Notes: generated from the sequence alone by a model not told the origin. 64,000 bases of DNA from Lasioglossum baleicum (GCF_051020765.1 NC_134941.1:1178001-1242000), one strand, 5' to 3'. Numbered from the stretch's first letter, positions 9,490-20,705 are shown. Made by a program: numbers and translations.

Positions 9490-9764
9490 TGTACCGAAAT
9501 CTCTATTTCGCTAAATAAATGAACACACTTTCAATAACCGTAATACGCTACTTTTCGGGGGAAGGCAACTTATCTCTGGCTAAATCGCTTTTATCGCCTT
9601 TGACGTCTTCAACGTCCGCTCTCTCTCGTGTTTGTCTTTCGACTCTCCTTCGTTCCAGCGTCGTTTTCCTAACGACGCTGTAACCAACCTGAATCTTCCA
9701 ACAATTCTATACAACGGGTATACCGACAGACGCGTAACATTAGTATGCCGGTAGACCCGTAACA
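9490..9764 (-). repeat. 5' LTR of the gypsy element
   Basis: The 275-base partner of 4082-4358 begins TGTACCGAAATC and ends CCGTAACA on the plus strand. It is followed by the right copy of the atat duplication. Confidence 0.95.
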
Positions 9765-10398
9765 ATATATATAGATAACAATGTTTAGGATATCTCCTTG
9801 TAATATACGCTTGAGATTGTACAACAGTCTTTCTTCTATCAAGTCTTATAACGCACTACTTCAACAGTCTTTTCTCCTACGTTGCTACGTGTCTAGTTTA
9901 GGCACTCTCCACTAGATAGCGCGGCAGACATAAATGTACCATACTCAACACAAACATTGATCGCAAACACTGGTACGCGAAGTGGCTATCTTCTGACGGA
10001 TGCCTCGTGACAGGCCAACACCAGTGGTGTTGGACAGGCAGTAATATCTGCCGAATATTATAAATTATTCCTCAATAACGTAACAATATGCATTTTGGGC
10101 ACCGGGCAGACATAGATTGGACTTTTAGGAATCACAATTGACCGCTTCTGAACTCCTCATTGCAATGTTGAAGCGTCAGTTCGCATAGAAAAAAAAACCT
10201 TGTGCAACTTTCTTATACATATACACGCATCTAGCGTTGTGTAAGTGCGCCACCATACTCTCGCTCGAGCATACGGGCACTCTTCGGATGGATGCCTCGC
10301 GACAGGTATAAAGAATGAGTGAGAGGAAAGAAAACATAAAAAACACAAAAACAATCGTAAAAATTACAATTTTTGAAAAAATGTTTTTATTGCTATAT
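9765..10398. other. Spacer with weak internal repeats
   Basis: No gene is supported. Segments near 9990-10010 and 10276-10300 share GGATGCCTCG(T/C)GACAGG, suggesting remnants of a small dispersed repeat. Confidence 0.4.
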
Positions 10399-10854
10399 TT
10401 ATACAAAAAAAAATAATGAATTATAATTAAAATTTAAAATAACATTTCCATGTTTTCCACGTCCGCGGCCTCCTCGGTCCCGCCGCTGGCCGTATTTCAG
10501 CTGCTTCAACAGCTTCTTTACTTCTGTCTGTAACATAAAATAAAAATACATTTTATTATTATATAAATAAACACCATTTTATTTACTGTTCTACATTTAC
10601 TCACGTATCGGACCCAACGGCGGGAGTCCGGTTCCGTATGAGGGGACGCGACCCGCCTTTCTTCATTGTTTGGCTGTAACATACATATACATATTGGTTA
10701 TTATTATCTAAAGAACTTTTTTGTATTTATTATTCTACATTTACTTATATACTACTTGTATAATTAAACGCGGTTCACGCAGCAGCTGCGGCTCTTGCTG
10801 TAGCTGCTGCTGTGGCTGCGGTTCCGACTGCCCCTGTTGTGTCGCCGTTGGCGT

Positions 10855-10887
<33 letters not shown>

Positions 10888-10905
10888 TGAACCGTCGGAT
10901 TCTGA
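10399..10905 (-). CDS. Three-exon gene fragment, Ser/Gln-rich then Arg/Gly-rich protein
   Basis: Three minus-strand exon candidates fit together in one frame: 10905-10756 (150 bases), 10673-10605 (69) and 10527-10399 (129, with stop). Acceptors are GTTACAG in all three. Donors are GTAGTA (weak) and GTGAGT. Introns are about 80 bases and AT-rich. The protein has a poly-Ser run from a GAC/GTC microsatellite, a Gln-rich stretch (QPQQQLQQEPQ), a charged middle and an RGGRGRG tail. The 5' part is missing, because the next sequence upstream is a BEL gag remnant. I do not recognise the gene. The in-phase exon lengths make chance less likely. Confidence 0.45.
10856..10886. repeat. (GAC)n trinucleotide microsatellite
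   Basis: About ten GAC/GACGAC units lie in the first exon of the three-exon fragment. They encode poly-Ser on the minus strand (poly-Asp in an antisense frame). Confidence 0.85.
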
Positions 10906-10945
10906 CTGTAACTTACAGATAAACATTGTTGACACTGCTTAACTC

Positions 10946-11478
10946 TTACTTACTTAACTCTGTTTCCCAAGCCTTTCGCGAATCGGGATCCAATCGTGAA
11001 GCTACTATATATACTAACCAAACGTCCCAATCTTCAACTGGCATTCTCAAATTTGATAACGCACGCACTTTTTCATATGCGATAGGTTCATTAACGCCAG
11101 CAAATGACTGTAAACTATTAATCTTGATTTATGAAAACGCGCCTTCAGAGCGCTCCAAGTCGTCGCATAATTCGCATTGGTAGTGGTAACATCCTTTACA
11201 AGATCTGCGGCAGTATCTTTCAAACAACTTTTGAGATATTGCAATTTCGTGGCGTCAAATAAACGCGGCGCATTATGAACTAGAGTAGTGAACAGATCGC
11301 AAAAATTCTCCCAATCCTCGTAACGACCCGCAAACGTTGGTAAATCTAATTTCGGTAACTTCGCAGGGCGTGTATCATCATTAATTATAGAAGCGGTGTT
11401 TGACGTTCCAGTATTACTTGAACTGTTGTCTAATTCTGACCTTGTAGTTAGAAGAAAATCGAGCGCGTCTTCGTACAT
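10946..11478 (-). pseudogene. gag: BEL/Pao gag fragment with a frameshift
   Basis: The minus-strand frame from 11478 carries a typical BEL/Pao gag core: PKLDLPTFAGRYEDWENFCD, then a region ending KLQYLKSCLKDTAADLV and FHKSRLIVYSHL. It leaves frame at about 11100. The homology resumes one frame over with LRMPVEDWDVWLVYIVASRL and RKAWETELSK, then stops at 10946. This is the DUF1759-type capsid region. Protease, RT and integrase are absent; the sequence is replaced by the spliced fragment at 10399-10905. Its PBS and 5' LTR lie upstream at 12167-14065. Confidence 0.8.
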
Positions 11479-12166
11479 TGCTGAAGACGAGCGAACATGT
11501 TCTCCGTGACGTAAGTATTGTTCAGAGCATCCTCACGAACAACAATCTCTTCATGTGTGGCACGCGCCTTGCTCCAAATTTCAACTAGTGAATTGACTCG
11601 TGATGAAATAATATTTGAATTCAAACTATCACGTGATCTCTCTCTCTCTCAAACGACTGCTGGTCAATTCAATTTCCGCTGAGCGGGAATTCTGTAGTGC
11701 AATGAACCTTCGTAACGACGTAGGAGCCATTGTAAAGAGAAAACTGTATTGTTATAAAATATAACCAACAACTCTGTAAATCAGAATATATAGTTAAAAT
11801 ACTACTCAAACAAAACTTGAATATATAATAATATAATATAACATAAACTAACCGTATCCTCTCTTAACGCGATTCAGCAAACACATAATCTTGGCCAAAT
11901 GAAATTCGTGACACCAAATATCAATTTGAACAAAACACAAAAACTTGAAACAAATCGCCGATCGAAAAACAATAAAAACTCTCATATGAATATGTATCGC
12001 AACGTGAACATTGAATCATCGAATCGAATCAATCAAAGATAACCAATTAAGATCGTATATGACGAATGACTCTTGCAATAACTCCTAAACACACTCGTAT
12101 GTTACAATTGATGGAAAACAGATCAAATAAATATAACAATTTACTACCGTTAAATTCGAACATTGC
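11479..12166. other. BEL/Pao leader region, no intact ORF
   Basis: This lies between the gag fragment and the primer binding site. Short pieces read like a gag N terminus but with stops. A short CT run lies at 11640-11650. Confidence 0.4.
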
Positions 12167-12185
12167 TTCCTCACCCGGAGCACCA
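12167..12185 (-). other. Primer binding site of the BEL/Pao element
   Basis: On the minus strand TGGTGCTCCGGGTGAGGAA begins three bases inside the LTR that starts at 12189. The TGG start and position fit a tRNA primer site. The tRNA species was not identified. Confidence 0.65.
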
Positions 12186-12765
12186 AAATGTTTTTACTCA
12201 TGATAGAAAGGCAGAGTTCGTAACACAGATATTGAACAACGTTCGAACTTATACTAGAATAAATACACAATATTTTCCGGTTAAACAAAAATTCTTGCTG
12301 CGGTGTAAAAACCTCAACGGATTACGAGGAAAAGCCGAAACAAGACACAATAGATTTACTCAATCAAGAAAGAGTATACAAGTATTATTATACGAAGGCT
12401 CAACTCTTACTACAGCTAACGCGATTTCAGAAAATCAACGAGTTGACAAATCATATCCTAAATGGCCATTATACTTTAAAAACTAAGAGACCTCTCTTAC
12501 CGTTTCTCATCATAGACATCAGACATCCACACGCAGTGATCCTCAACAGAGTTCCACTGGAACGGTGTATACTGGGTAGGAGCTTCAGCGCTTCCAATGC
12601 CCTCAAATGTATAACCGGCCTGGTAGGATCCAAGTATTGCCGAACCGAGTGGATAAGGACCCAACGTCCAACTTCCTTTTTAACCCGGGATCACTCCTCT
12701 AACGCGTTTTCACAACAACCATGTCAATCGCGACCACCGTGAATGTCTCGCCAGACCCGCGTATA

Positions 12766-13994
12766 CCCAATGAGCACAGGAATATCCTATGTACGTCCAA
12801 GTTAGGTGTGTTTCGGACATTCGGGACGATCGGAAAAAGTCCAGAATATCCTAGTAACGGGCTAGTACCATCCTAGTAACAGCCTCTGAATGGTCATGTT
12901 ACGAAGTAGACTATCCTTAGAACGTACGGTGGCGACATTCCTAGTAGGTTTTTAGACTGTTCGAAAGTAACGTTCTCTGGAAATTCCTAGAAGGTTTTTA
13001 GAATGTTCGAAAGTAACGTTCTCTGGAAATTCCTAGAACGTTTTTAGAATTTTCTCTGGACATTTTGTGAACGTTTAAAGAAGTAACAACATTTATTTAA
13101 AATTTCATTTATTTTATGTAACATTTTATGTAACAAACAAGATTTTACACGATTATACGGACATTACGAACATAACAAGATTTTAAGTACATTTGCTTCT
13201 TATTTCCGACTGCTGCAACTTCTTGGCTCCGCTTCCTGCTGTCTTCTTTCAAACTCTCTGGGTCTGTTTAGAGTCAGGAATTCCCCGCTGGAGGCAGTAA
13301 TAAAATGTGTCTTTATGAAAAAAGATATACTAATTACAGTAATAGGATGAGGTGTACAGCTATAAATGTAATAATTTAATGTTCAATATGTAGATCGATT
13401 CTTTTTTGTATCTACATACCAATGTTGGTTTTCTTCTCCAACCTTACGGGAGTGGGTAAAATTGTCTTTTCTGTCCCACACAATACGGTTTTCCTTCGTT
13501 TTGACTTCTTCGCCGCTTGCGTATGGTCACAACTCGTTACAGACGAGAACACTCCTCATCTTGGATTTCCAGGATTCATCGTCTACTTTGTCGATATTCT
13601 GCGCGCCGTGGCAATAACCACGTTTTCACTTTATAGGTTAGGATTTCGCCACTGTACTATTTACTTTTTCCGTTTTTACATAATCTGGGCACATAACCCG
13701 ACACGAATTATTCACGTATATTAGTCAGCTTATTAGTGAAACACGCTTGTGTACACACATATATATATATAATAAACAGTGTTCCGAATTCCGAATTACA
13801 GTCTTCCGATTCTCATCTTTTGTCCAGAATTCAAGCCCTAGGGAACTTTGGTAAAACCTAAGAAACGGTCATTCCTAAAACGTCCAAAATTTAATTCCTA
13901 GAGACATTCTTGGAAAGTACTGAATGGATGTAGGATATTTGGACGTGAACTGGAACTGAAACGTACGTTTTGGGGACGTACGTGGCTACTTGGG
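12766..13994. mobile_element. Non-autonomous DNA element with TATA duplication
   Basis: The 1229-base insertion begins CCCAATGAGCACAGG and ends with the inverse-like CTACTTGGG. TATA precedes and follows it (12762-12765, 13995-13998), and the solo LTR at 28300 shows the empty site (GCGTATACAT). Both ends carry related subterminal blocks (ACGTCCAA, CCTA). No transposase was recognised. A 4-bp duplication with CCC ends would suit some Sola-like families, but that is not shown. Confidence 0.7.
12938..13061. repeat. 46-bp tandem repeat, about 2.7 copies
   Basis: Units start at 12938, 12984 and 13030 with TTCCTAG(T/A)A(G/C)GTTTTTAGA and share TTCGAAAGTAACGTTCTCTG. They lie in the left part of the TATA-flanked element. 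Confidence 0.85.
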
Positions 13995-14065
13995 TATACA
14001 TCGATACGGCGAGACAATCATATTCCTTCATGGTGCATACGATCAACATTTAAAAATCGCGAACA

Positions 14066-14528
14066 GTGCTGGCAATCTTTAATAGTACCTCGTCGGTGCA
14101 TTGGATCATTGGGTGTCAGGTCTATTCCTATATTACGGTGTCATCCAAAATATGGGCAGAGAGGAGGTCAGAACTACCTGCAACCAAAGCAGGATTCATG
14201 CCACAGGCTAAATAGAAATGAAACGGATTCTAATTCGTGTTAAAAATAACGTAGGTTCTGTTCCAGGCTAAAAGATATGATGCAGAAAAGGTGGAACTCC
14301 AAAACCCTGGGCGTGAGCACTCTTATTTCCTCTCTAGTACGGACCTTAAATCTGCGTTAATAATATCTCAACGGTCGCACAGTATGTGAGGGTGGCCCAG
14401 ACAAAAAAGTCCATAAGATGCAATGTCTGTTCTGACGAGTATCTCGTCGGTAGCGTCGGTGGAATGGTTGATTGTACTAGCGAGTCACTAATATTGTCGC
14501 TAGATGGCATCTGATGAAAATATGCTAC
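14066..14528. other. Spacer, no gene seen
   Basis: No coding or repeat feature could be supported. Bases 14525-14528 (ctac) are the left target duplication of the next LTR element. Confidence 0.4.
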
Positions 14529-15322
14529 TGTAGCGTGACCCGTTGATCACGCGAACATAGTTACGATAGCGTTACCGTAATATAGGTTCGATTAATGGCG
14601 CTGAGAGGGAAATTTGAATATAAAGCATAACGTTTAGGTCAAAGCCGCGTATTTCATATACATATATTCTTTATTCGGGCACGATAGCTTAGGCTTAGAA
14701 TAAGTAGGGAAACAAGAGGTTTCCACAGAGATCCTTGACGAAACCAGATGGGCGAGACTAATCGAGGAATTTGGGTAAAGTCATGTAACTCTTGGAGGAG
14801 CTTCTCCAATTTCGCATAAATAGGCAGTCGAAGTCTAGAATCGGTCAAGGACGGGAAGTCGTAAATTCTCAGTCAAGGACCTCTTGGAACTCCCTCGGAC
14901 CTCTCTCTCGCTCGGTCCCACGACCCTTGTTTTGACGGGCCTTCACCCTCGCGTGTACCCCACTGTCGTGCGCGCGCTATTGAGGCACCTCCACCACCAA
15001 TCACCATCGAGCAGCAACCAAAGACGAGCCACCCGACGAATCAACGTTCAGCTGGAAGATCCGAATTTTCCTATTGGCTAAGGAAAAGCATGCTGGAAGA
15101 AGATAAAACTTCAGGACGAGGCAAATACGAGGCAGATAGAATTCTCAGATCATAGAGTCAACAACTAAAAGTTTCAATTAAATAAAGTCTATTTTTATTT
15201 TTCCTTTACATTACATTGTTCAAAGTTATTTTCTGCAAACCTTCCACGAGCAGAGTGCTTCAGCGCTCCACGGGCACCCGAACCCAGCAAATTCCCTAAT
15301 CCCACCACATTGCGACGTAACA
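14529..15322 (+). repeat. 5' LTR of the composite element
   Basis: It starts TGTAGCGTGACCC and ends GCGACGTAACA, with an AATAAA near 15181 that would suit polyadenylation. It is a 794-base partner of 22520-23313. Confidence 0.93.
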
Positions 15323-15332
15323 TAGCAGTTTT

Positions 15333-15350
15333 TGGTGACAGCGGTGGGAT
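15333..15350 (+). other. Primer binding site of the composite element
   Basis: TGGTGACAGCGGTGGGAT lies 10 bases inside the left LTR. Its complement ends CCCACCGCTGTCACCA, close to the 3' end of a tRNA-Leu. Confidence 0.7.
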
Positions 15351-16198
15351 TTGAAGAAAATGTTGGAAATAAACTGGACCATCAACAACAAGACGATACT
15401 GCCGGCTTGTGGAAGGCTCTGGAAAGGTGCATATCTCTCTCCTGGGTTTTCGCACGGTTTCCCCAGGAGCTTGGGTAAATACCAGAGATCGAGTGACGTC
15501 AGCGGCCGTGCAAGTTACCCTGCCTGTCACATGCACCCCTAAAGAAACATCATCATCGGGAGAATCCAACAACGAGGAAAATCCAAACGAGAGGATCCAA
15601 CAACGAGGGGAATCCAGCCGAGAGAATTCAACGGCAAGGAACCAGGATATCGCGATTGGTGGTGGACCATAGTAGTGTAATCAGAGTAGCGCAGTCTCCG
15701 TAAGTCTACAATATAAAATTTATATTAGTTTCACCACGCGTAGAATGTCAGGTAGCTTTAAAATGCCGCGGAGAGATAGGAAAGCGTGTAGGATCAGCTT
15801 GAGTAGTAGTGGTAATTCTTTTATTTGACGACTGTGTTATATATAGCTCCTGTGTTACCCCAATAGAATCTACGGTTACTCTCCCTCAAATAAGCACCCT
15901 GCAATCTAATAGTATTTTTCCAATACAGAGTACCCTAATTTGATGGACTCTCTTGCTCAGTGATGAAAATTATAAGAGTCAAACCCGTCGATAAGTCTAA
16001 TCTTCTTGCTTTGATTCGGAATAAAATCTTAGGGCATGTCGGCTTCCTAGTCTCAAATCACCGCGAAATCAATAGTTTAGACGATTTAATAAACCTCTTG
16101 TAGGAGTCATTCTCGCGATTTTTCGGGGTAGATTTCATTCATAACAAACTAAGAGAGATACGACAAGTAGATTATGAGATAGCGAATTAAATTAAAAC
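15351..16198 (+). pseudogene. Decayed 5' interior of the composite element
   Basis: A plus-strand frame at 15409-15672 is Ser/Glu/Asn-rich (ESNNEENPNERIQQRGESS) and may be a gag leader remnant. Beyond it only broken frames remain. No capsid, protease or RT motif could be read. Confidence 0.35.
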
Positions 16199-16747
16199 GA
16201 ATACGATTATGACATCGGGTACAAACTCAGTAGGGTGAATTCCAACGCTGACGCATTGTCCCAAAACCCTGTTGACCTCCAAAATAATCCAACGCCCCAA
16301 ACAAATTCAACTCATCCAATCGAATCCAAACCTGGACAAAAGTTTAGAATATTACTGCGAAGAACAGGTTGCTTCTGTCTTCCTTTCGCGAGGGAAGCAG
16401 TAGTTAGAAATGAGGTCGAGGACAGTTGCAATATATTCAATAGTAAAGACAGTGATAATGACGACAGTGACAATTACCATACTGCTGACGAAAACAAGAC
16501 GCCTTTACCCTCAACAAAATTTCACGTAGGAGGGAAGGAACCACTCTCTGATCTGGACAAGGTCGTTGAAAGACACGGCAACCGTGAAGAGAGTGTAGAT
16601 ATTCGGATTCCATCTCGGGCATCGTTGGCTTGCCGCGACTCGGGCGCCTGGAAAATCGGCACTCGTGGAAACCCCAATGATCCGTTCCAGGACCCGTTAG
16701 GGACAAGTCCGATGCTTTCTTTCTGTTTCACAAACTGGATGTCCTGA
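16199..16747 (+). pseudogene. pol: Gypsy pol remnant (end of RNase H and spacer)
   Basis: The plus-strand frame opens EYDYDIGYKLSRVNSNADAL, the characteristic end of a gypsy RNase H domain (a basic segment then N.NADALSRNP). An acidic Ser/Asp-rich stretch (NSKDSDNDDSDNYHTADENK) and unrelated sequence follow. A short direct repeat (CACTCGTGGAA..CCCCAATGATCCGT at about 16661 and 16753) overlaps the end. This fragment is on the same strand as the LTRs, so it belongs to the outer element and not to the nested one. Confidence 0.65.
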
Positions 16748-17160
16748 GAATATCAGCACTCGTGGAACCCCAATGATCCGTCTCAGGCAGCTATTCGTGG
16801 TGGTGTATTGCGTGGTAAAGCGCTGGTTTATTGGGCTGACGAGCCGGTTGTAATAGGGATAGGACCGACCTCATTAAAACCTAAAATAAAGATAGAGAAT
16901 CTTTATGATACGTCGCAAAAAGCGAATAAAGTATTACTTATTAGAGTCATAGACAGTACACTCATCCCTCATCCCACTCCTCTCTCAACTTTTAAATATT
17001 CCAAGGATCATCTCTACTGCATTCAATGCACAGTCATAAGGATCTTTTGTACGTTCCCGTAGAGTTTTCATAGAATACTTGAAACATTACTGCACTAAAA
17101 CAGATTGGGTTGATTAGAATTGTGGGATGTTTTCATATAATATTTCTAAATATACAGTTA

Positions 17161-17217
17161 GCTGTAGGATATACTCCATACGAATTAGTCTTTACCCCTT
17201 CCGAATTTAGTAAATAA
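17161..17217 (+). pseudogene. pol: Integrase scrap of the outer element
   Basis: The plus strand reads AVGYTPYELVFTPSEFSK then stop, matching the GxTPxELVFG box near the end of gypsy integrases. Flanking sequence is too decayed to extend it. Confidence 0.5.
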
Positions 17218-17624
17218 GGAACCTCCTGAATATTCTTCCACTGAACGGTTTACAAAGATTACTACTACTCAAACTATAGCAGTGACAAATTTAAGCTGAG
17301 CAAAAGAGAAAAGTAAGCGATTGTATTTACAAATAAACTTAACCTCGCCTAAATAATTGTAATGTAAACACATACACTAGGAATTCCAAGTTGTAGGTAC
17401 ACATGCGCTTACACACACGTACATATTTGGAATTACGTGTTCAAATAAATTGTAATAGAACTTTATTATTGTATAAACAGATGTTGACAAGATTAAAATC
17501 AGTAATTGAATGAATAAATGAACGGAAAAACATAAAACATTATAAATAAAAGAACATTAATACTTAGCAACATAAAATCAATAAAAAAGAAAGATATAAA
17601 CAACAAAGGTCATAGTTAATAAAT
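17218..17624. other. Decayed interior of the outer element
   Basis: AT-rich sequence with no readable gene, lying between the integrase scrap and the nested element. Confidence 0.4.
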
Positions 17625-17652
17625 TCAAAATATCGGTCGTGGACAAAGAATT

Positions 17653-17727
17653 TGTTTCCTCCTTCTCGAAGCGCCGGAAGCGCCAAGGCGGTGCGCGGGA
17701 GAAGCATCATGTCGCTGAGACGCCACA
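17653..17727 (-). repeat. LTR fragment, 3' side of the nested element
   Basis: Minus strand from 17727: TGTGGCGTC..., ending near GAAGGAGGAAACAAAT. It matches 22291-22365 with four or five differences and follows a purine-rich tract at 17741-17728. Confidence 0.65.
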
Positions 17728-18055
17728 ACTACTCCCTCCTCAGAGACCTTCGCAGGTAGCGAAGGGAACGAAACTCTTCGTGGAGACAAACGATGTGACG
17801 TTGAGGTTGTTGAAAGTGAAGATCTCCGTGACGGAATATCCGGCGAAGGGCTATGAGACACCGGATCACGTAGCGATGAGGAATGTGGTGGTGCAACAGT
17901 TGAAGGAGCAGCACCTGGTGAAGTAACTTCCGGCAAAAATTGTTGAGTTGGTGTATCATTTGTTTCAAGAAAGGCTGGCTTGAGACAATCCGTTGACACA
18001 GTCTTTTCAATCCCACTGAAACGAATCACGAATGTTTTGTTGTCAATTCTTTTAA
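17728..18055 (-). pseudogene. pol: Integrase C-terminal tail of the nested gypsy
   Basis: The minus-strand frame from 18029 reads FSGIEKTVSTDCLKPAFLE, the pattern that closes CsRn1-type integrases (basic SH3-like strand then VSIDRLKPA). A Ser/Pro/Arg-rich tail (SRRSSLSTTSTSHRLSPRRV) continues to the polypurine tract. In the open frame the reading runs on into the LTR, so the true stop is uncertain. It is separated from the integrase core by a frame change near 18055. Confidence 0.7.
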
Positions 18056-18691
18056 CTACTTCGTGTGGTCCAGTGTACGGTGGGCCAGAGATTTCCGAAT
18101 AGAGTCCACTCTTTTGAAAACATGGGAACAGGTGTCTAACTCTTTATGTACAAAGGGACGTAAATTGCAGTGTCTGGACGCAGGAACAGGTTTAATTTTT
18201 CTCATAAGTCCGCGAAGCCTGGAGACAAAAAGAGGAGGTTCAATGGGAGCGTTTGTTTGTACAAAAAATTCTCCAGGAATTAGAAGATTGCATCCAAATA
18301 GCATTTCAGAAGGAGACGCTTGTAAATCTTCTTTGAAAACATTACGTAAGCCAAGCAACACCGATGGAAGAATGTCTGGCCAAGGAATTTTCGGACTACA
18401 CATTAAAGCAGCCTTGAGAGTACGGTGAAACCTTTCAACCATACCATTTGATTGAGGGTGAAAAGGAGTGGTATGAATCCGCACTGAATCAATCAATTGA
18501 GCAAGAGCAGTAAAAAGGGCTGATTCAAACTTACCATCTCTGATGGTAAGTGGAGATCCAAAATTGGTGATCCAGTTTTCAAAGAAAGCTTTGGCAACAG
18601 TATCAGCTTGCTTGTCTTTGATAGGAACAGCTACAGGCCAACGGGTATAACGATCAATAATTGTGAGACAGTATTGCATATCTCGCACCAA
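18056..18691 (-). pseudogene. pol: Integrase catalytic core of the nested gypsy
   Basis: The 211-residue frame has LTIIDRYTRWPVAVPI (first Asp), TIRDGKFESALF (second Asp region, with the usual DQGxQFE box altered to RDGKFE) and HPQSNGMVERFHRTLKAAL (Glu). The normal acid-Gln-Gly sequence is not kept at the second site, which points to a small deletion or mutation. The core continues in other frames on both sides: the zinc region upstream at 18631-18867 and the C-terminal tail downstream. Confidence 0.8.
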
Positions 18692-18867
18692 CGGTAGCTT
18701 GATGATATCAACATGAATATGATCGAAACGTCCATCAGGAGTTGGAAATTACCAAGAGCAGTTCGATTATGACGGTTAACCTTAGCACGTTGACAGGCTT
18801 CACATGTGCGAGTCCATTGAAGAGAATCTTTTCTTAAACCAGGCCAGAAAAATTTTTCTACAATCAT
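18631..18867 (-). pseudogene. pol: Integrase zinc-binding region of the nested gypsy
   Basis: The frame reads KFFWPGLRKDSLQWTRTCEA and then CQRAKVNRH. This is the C-x2-C half of the HHCC domain and the spacer before the catalytic core. It overlaps the core ORF in a different frame, so a frameshift lies near 18690-18730. Confidence 0.7.
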
Positions 18868-19409
18868 GCGACTAGTTGCTTTTCCACTTGGGTGTGAGAG
18901 ACCGTGTACGAGATCAAAGGCAGTGCGTCTGAGAGATACTGAACTGGATTATCTTGCAAGTGAATAAGTTCATTGTCTGTGGACTGGGCTTCACTGATGG
19001 TGACACCATCCAGAAGAGTTGGCATTGCAATGGCACAAGTACGAGAAAGAGCATCTGCAACAATATTCTCTTCTCCTTTAACATGAACCATCTTCATATT
19101 AAACTGCTGAATGTAGTCCAACTGTCTTTGTTGTCTTGGAGATGCTTTATCGGATCTTTGAAATTCTGCAAAAACAAGTGGTTTATGATCAGTCTTCACA
19201 GTAAAAGATCTTCCTTCCAAGATTCGTCTGAAATATTTGATTGCTGCAAAAACCGCTAGAAGTTCTCGATCATATGTGGTATAACGTTGTTCAATCTCAC
19301 ATAATTTTCGCGAGAAGAAACCAACGGGTCTCCAAATACTATCTTCCAATTGTTCAAGAACTGCCCCGATGGCTGTGTTGGAGGCATCTGTAAAATGCTT
19401 GATCTGCAT
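18864..19409 (-). pseudogene. pol: RNase H of the nested gypsy
   Basis: The frame carries FTDASNTAIGAVLEQ (first catalytic Asp), the YTTYDRELLAVFAAIKYFR helix, SFTVKTDHKPLVFA and the closing KGEENIVADALSRT. The last box and the overall pattern are typical of Ty3/gypsy. It overlaps the RT frame at 19354-19409, showing a frameshift at the RT/RNase H junction. Confidence 0.85.
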
Positions 19410-20307
19410 CTAGTGTCCAAGTCAAAAGTTTTTTGGAACACTTGGTAGTTCCTTTAAGGAGATCATTGAGAGGCGCTTGAATGCTTGCAGCACCTGGAAT
19501 GCAACGTCTATAATAATTGATCATCCCCAGAAAACGTTGAAGCTGGGCATTCGTTTCTGGTTTGGGAAAATCTTCAATGGCCTTGACTTTAGCGGGAGGA
19601 GGACGGTAACCTTCTTTGGAAACGTAATAGCCCAGATATGTGACCTCGGACTGCGCGAAAACACATTTCTGGAGATTTATTGACAACTTGGCCTCTCGTA
19701 AAGTCTCAAGTACAAGTCGAAGATGATGTAAATGTTCTTTGATTGACTTGGACATCACAAAAAGATCATCAAGATAACAACGAACAAACGCCATGGTACG
19801 GAACAGCGAATCCATGAAGCGCTGAAAGGTTTGAGCAGCATTCCGTAGGCCAAAGGGCATGCCTAGATATTCGAACATGCCAAAAGGAGTTGTAATGGCT
19901 GTCTTGGCAATGTCTTCAGAGGCAACCGGAATCTGATGATAAGCCTTTTGCAGATCGATGGTTGTGAAAACAGAACAACCGTGACAGTGTTGGAGAAGAT
20001 CTTCGATGACTGGTAACGAGTAACGATCAGGGATGGTTATTGCGTGTAAACGACGATAGTCACCTGTGGGACGCCACGTCCCATTAGATTTTCGCACCAT
20101 ATGCAGAGGACTGGCCCATTGACTGGATGACGGACGAATGATGCCCCCATCAAGAAGCCTATTGAATTCCGTTTTAGCTGCTGTCAGTAATTCTCCAGAA
20201 AGTCTGCGAGGACGCTCGAACACTGGAGGTCCTTCAGTATGAATGCGATGATGAACTAACGGATCCTTTAAATGTGCAGCATAACTGTTGAAAACGAATG
20301 CACACAA
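19354..20307 (-). pseudogene. pol: Reverse transcriptase of the nested gypsy
   Basis: The 317-residue frame includes WASPLHMVRKSNGTWRPTGD, LQKAYHQIPVASEDIAKTA, TPFGMFEYLGMPFGLRNAAQ and the catalytic CYLDDLFVMS. The HHRIHTEGPPVFERPRRLS lead-in and the F(E)YLxMPFGLRNAAQTFQR wording are characteristic of the CsRn1/Kabuki branch. The catalytic aspartates remain. A frame change at about 19380 separates it from RNase H. Confidence 0.88.
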
Positions 20308-20705
20308 GCTCGTGCCATACTACCCTCCGCAGCAATAGCAATGGATCCATGATACGACGACGTTTGACATCTACTAGAAGACCATAATGAGCTAATTGAT
20401 CGACGTAGACCAAGGTTAAGTTCGATCATCTGGAGGCCAAAAGTCGGAATGGAAGTTGAATTTGCAGCTGACAAAGTGAGTCTCTGAGGAGTCAATGGTC
20501 TTTTGATAGCTGAACATGGTATGAGAGAAACAACAGAACCAGAGTCCACCAAAAATCGGATGCCTGATAGTCTGTCATTAACATGAAGGCGATTTTCTTG
20601 AAATTTACTGCCGACGTCGGTCGCCTGTACCAGCGCCGGTATACTTAGTTTTCCGATTGTCCAATATGAGAAACCATAGGTTTGAAAGAACAAGGTTGTT
20701 CGCAT
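20268..20705 (-). pseudogene. pol: Protease region of the nested gypsy
   Basis: The frame includes RFLVDSGSVVSLIPCSA, an aspartic protease active site with DSG in place of DTG, and then LTLSAANSTSIPTFGLQMIE, the usual flap region of CsRn1-like proteases. It overlaps both the NC frame upstream and the RT frame downstream in other frames, so at least one indel lies at each junction. Confidence 0.75.

Larger units (their letters stand above)
4082..9764 (-). mobile_element. Near-complete Ty3/gypsy LTR retrotransposon
   Basis: Two LTRs (4082-4358 and 9490-9764) with TG...CA ends bound a 5.1-kb interior. The element is flanked by atat at 4078-4081 and 9765-9768. Transcription runs on the minus strand: a primer binding site abuts the right LTR and a polypurine tract abuts the left LTR. 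The interior has gag, then pol in the -1 frame, in the order protease, reverse transcriptase, RNase H, integrase. There is no env-sized ORF between pol and the 3' LTR. The LTRs differ at several positions, so the insertion is not brand new. One amber codon in pol is the only clear lesion seen. Confidence 0.95.
12189..14065 (-). repeat. 5' LTR of the BEL/Pao element, split by an insertion
   Basis: The LTR runs 12189-12765 and 13999-14065. It starts TGTTTTTACTCATG and ends GCGAACA. A second copy at 28300-29093 matches it along its length, with indels, and helps fix both ends. A 1.2-kb element (12766-13994) sits inside it. Shared blocks include TTCGAACTTATACTAGAATA, CGGATTACGAGGAAAAGCC, CAGAGTTCCACTGGAAC and CAATCGCGACCACCGTGAAT. 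Confidence 0.75.

Noticed and set aside
10721..10942. Plus-strand ORF with poly-Asp
   Set aside because: Antisense shadow of the GAC microsatellite; the minus strand has consistent splice sites and phases.
14654..15081. Small ORFs inside the LTRs, duplicated at 22645-23072
   Set aside because: They recur only because the LTR is repeated; no motif or start context supports translation.
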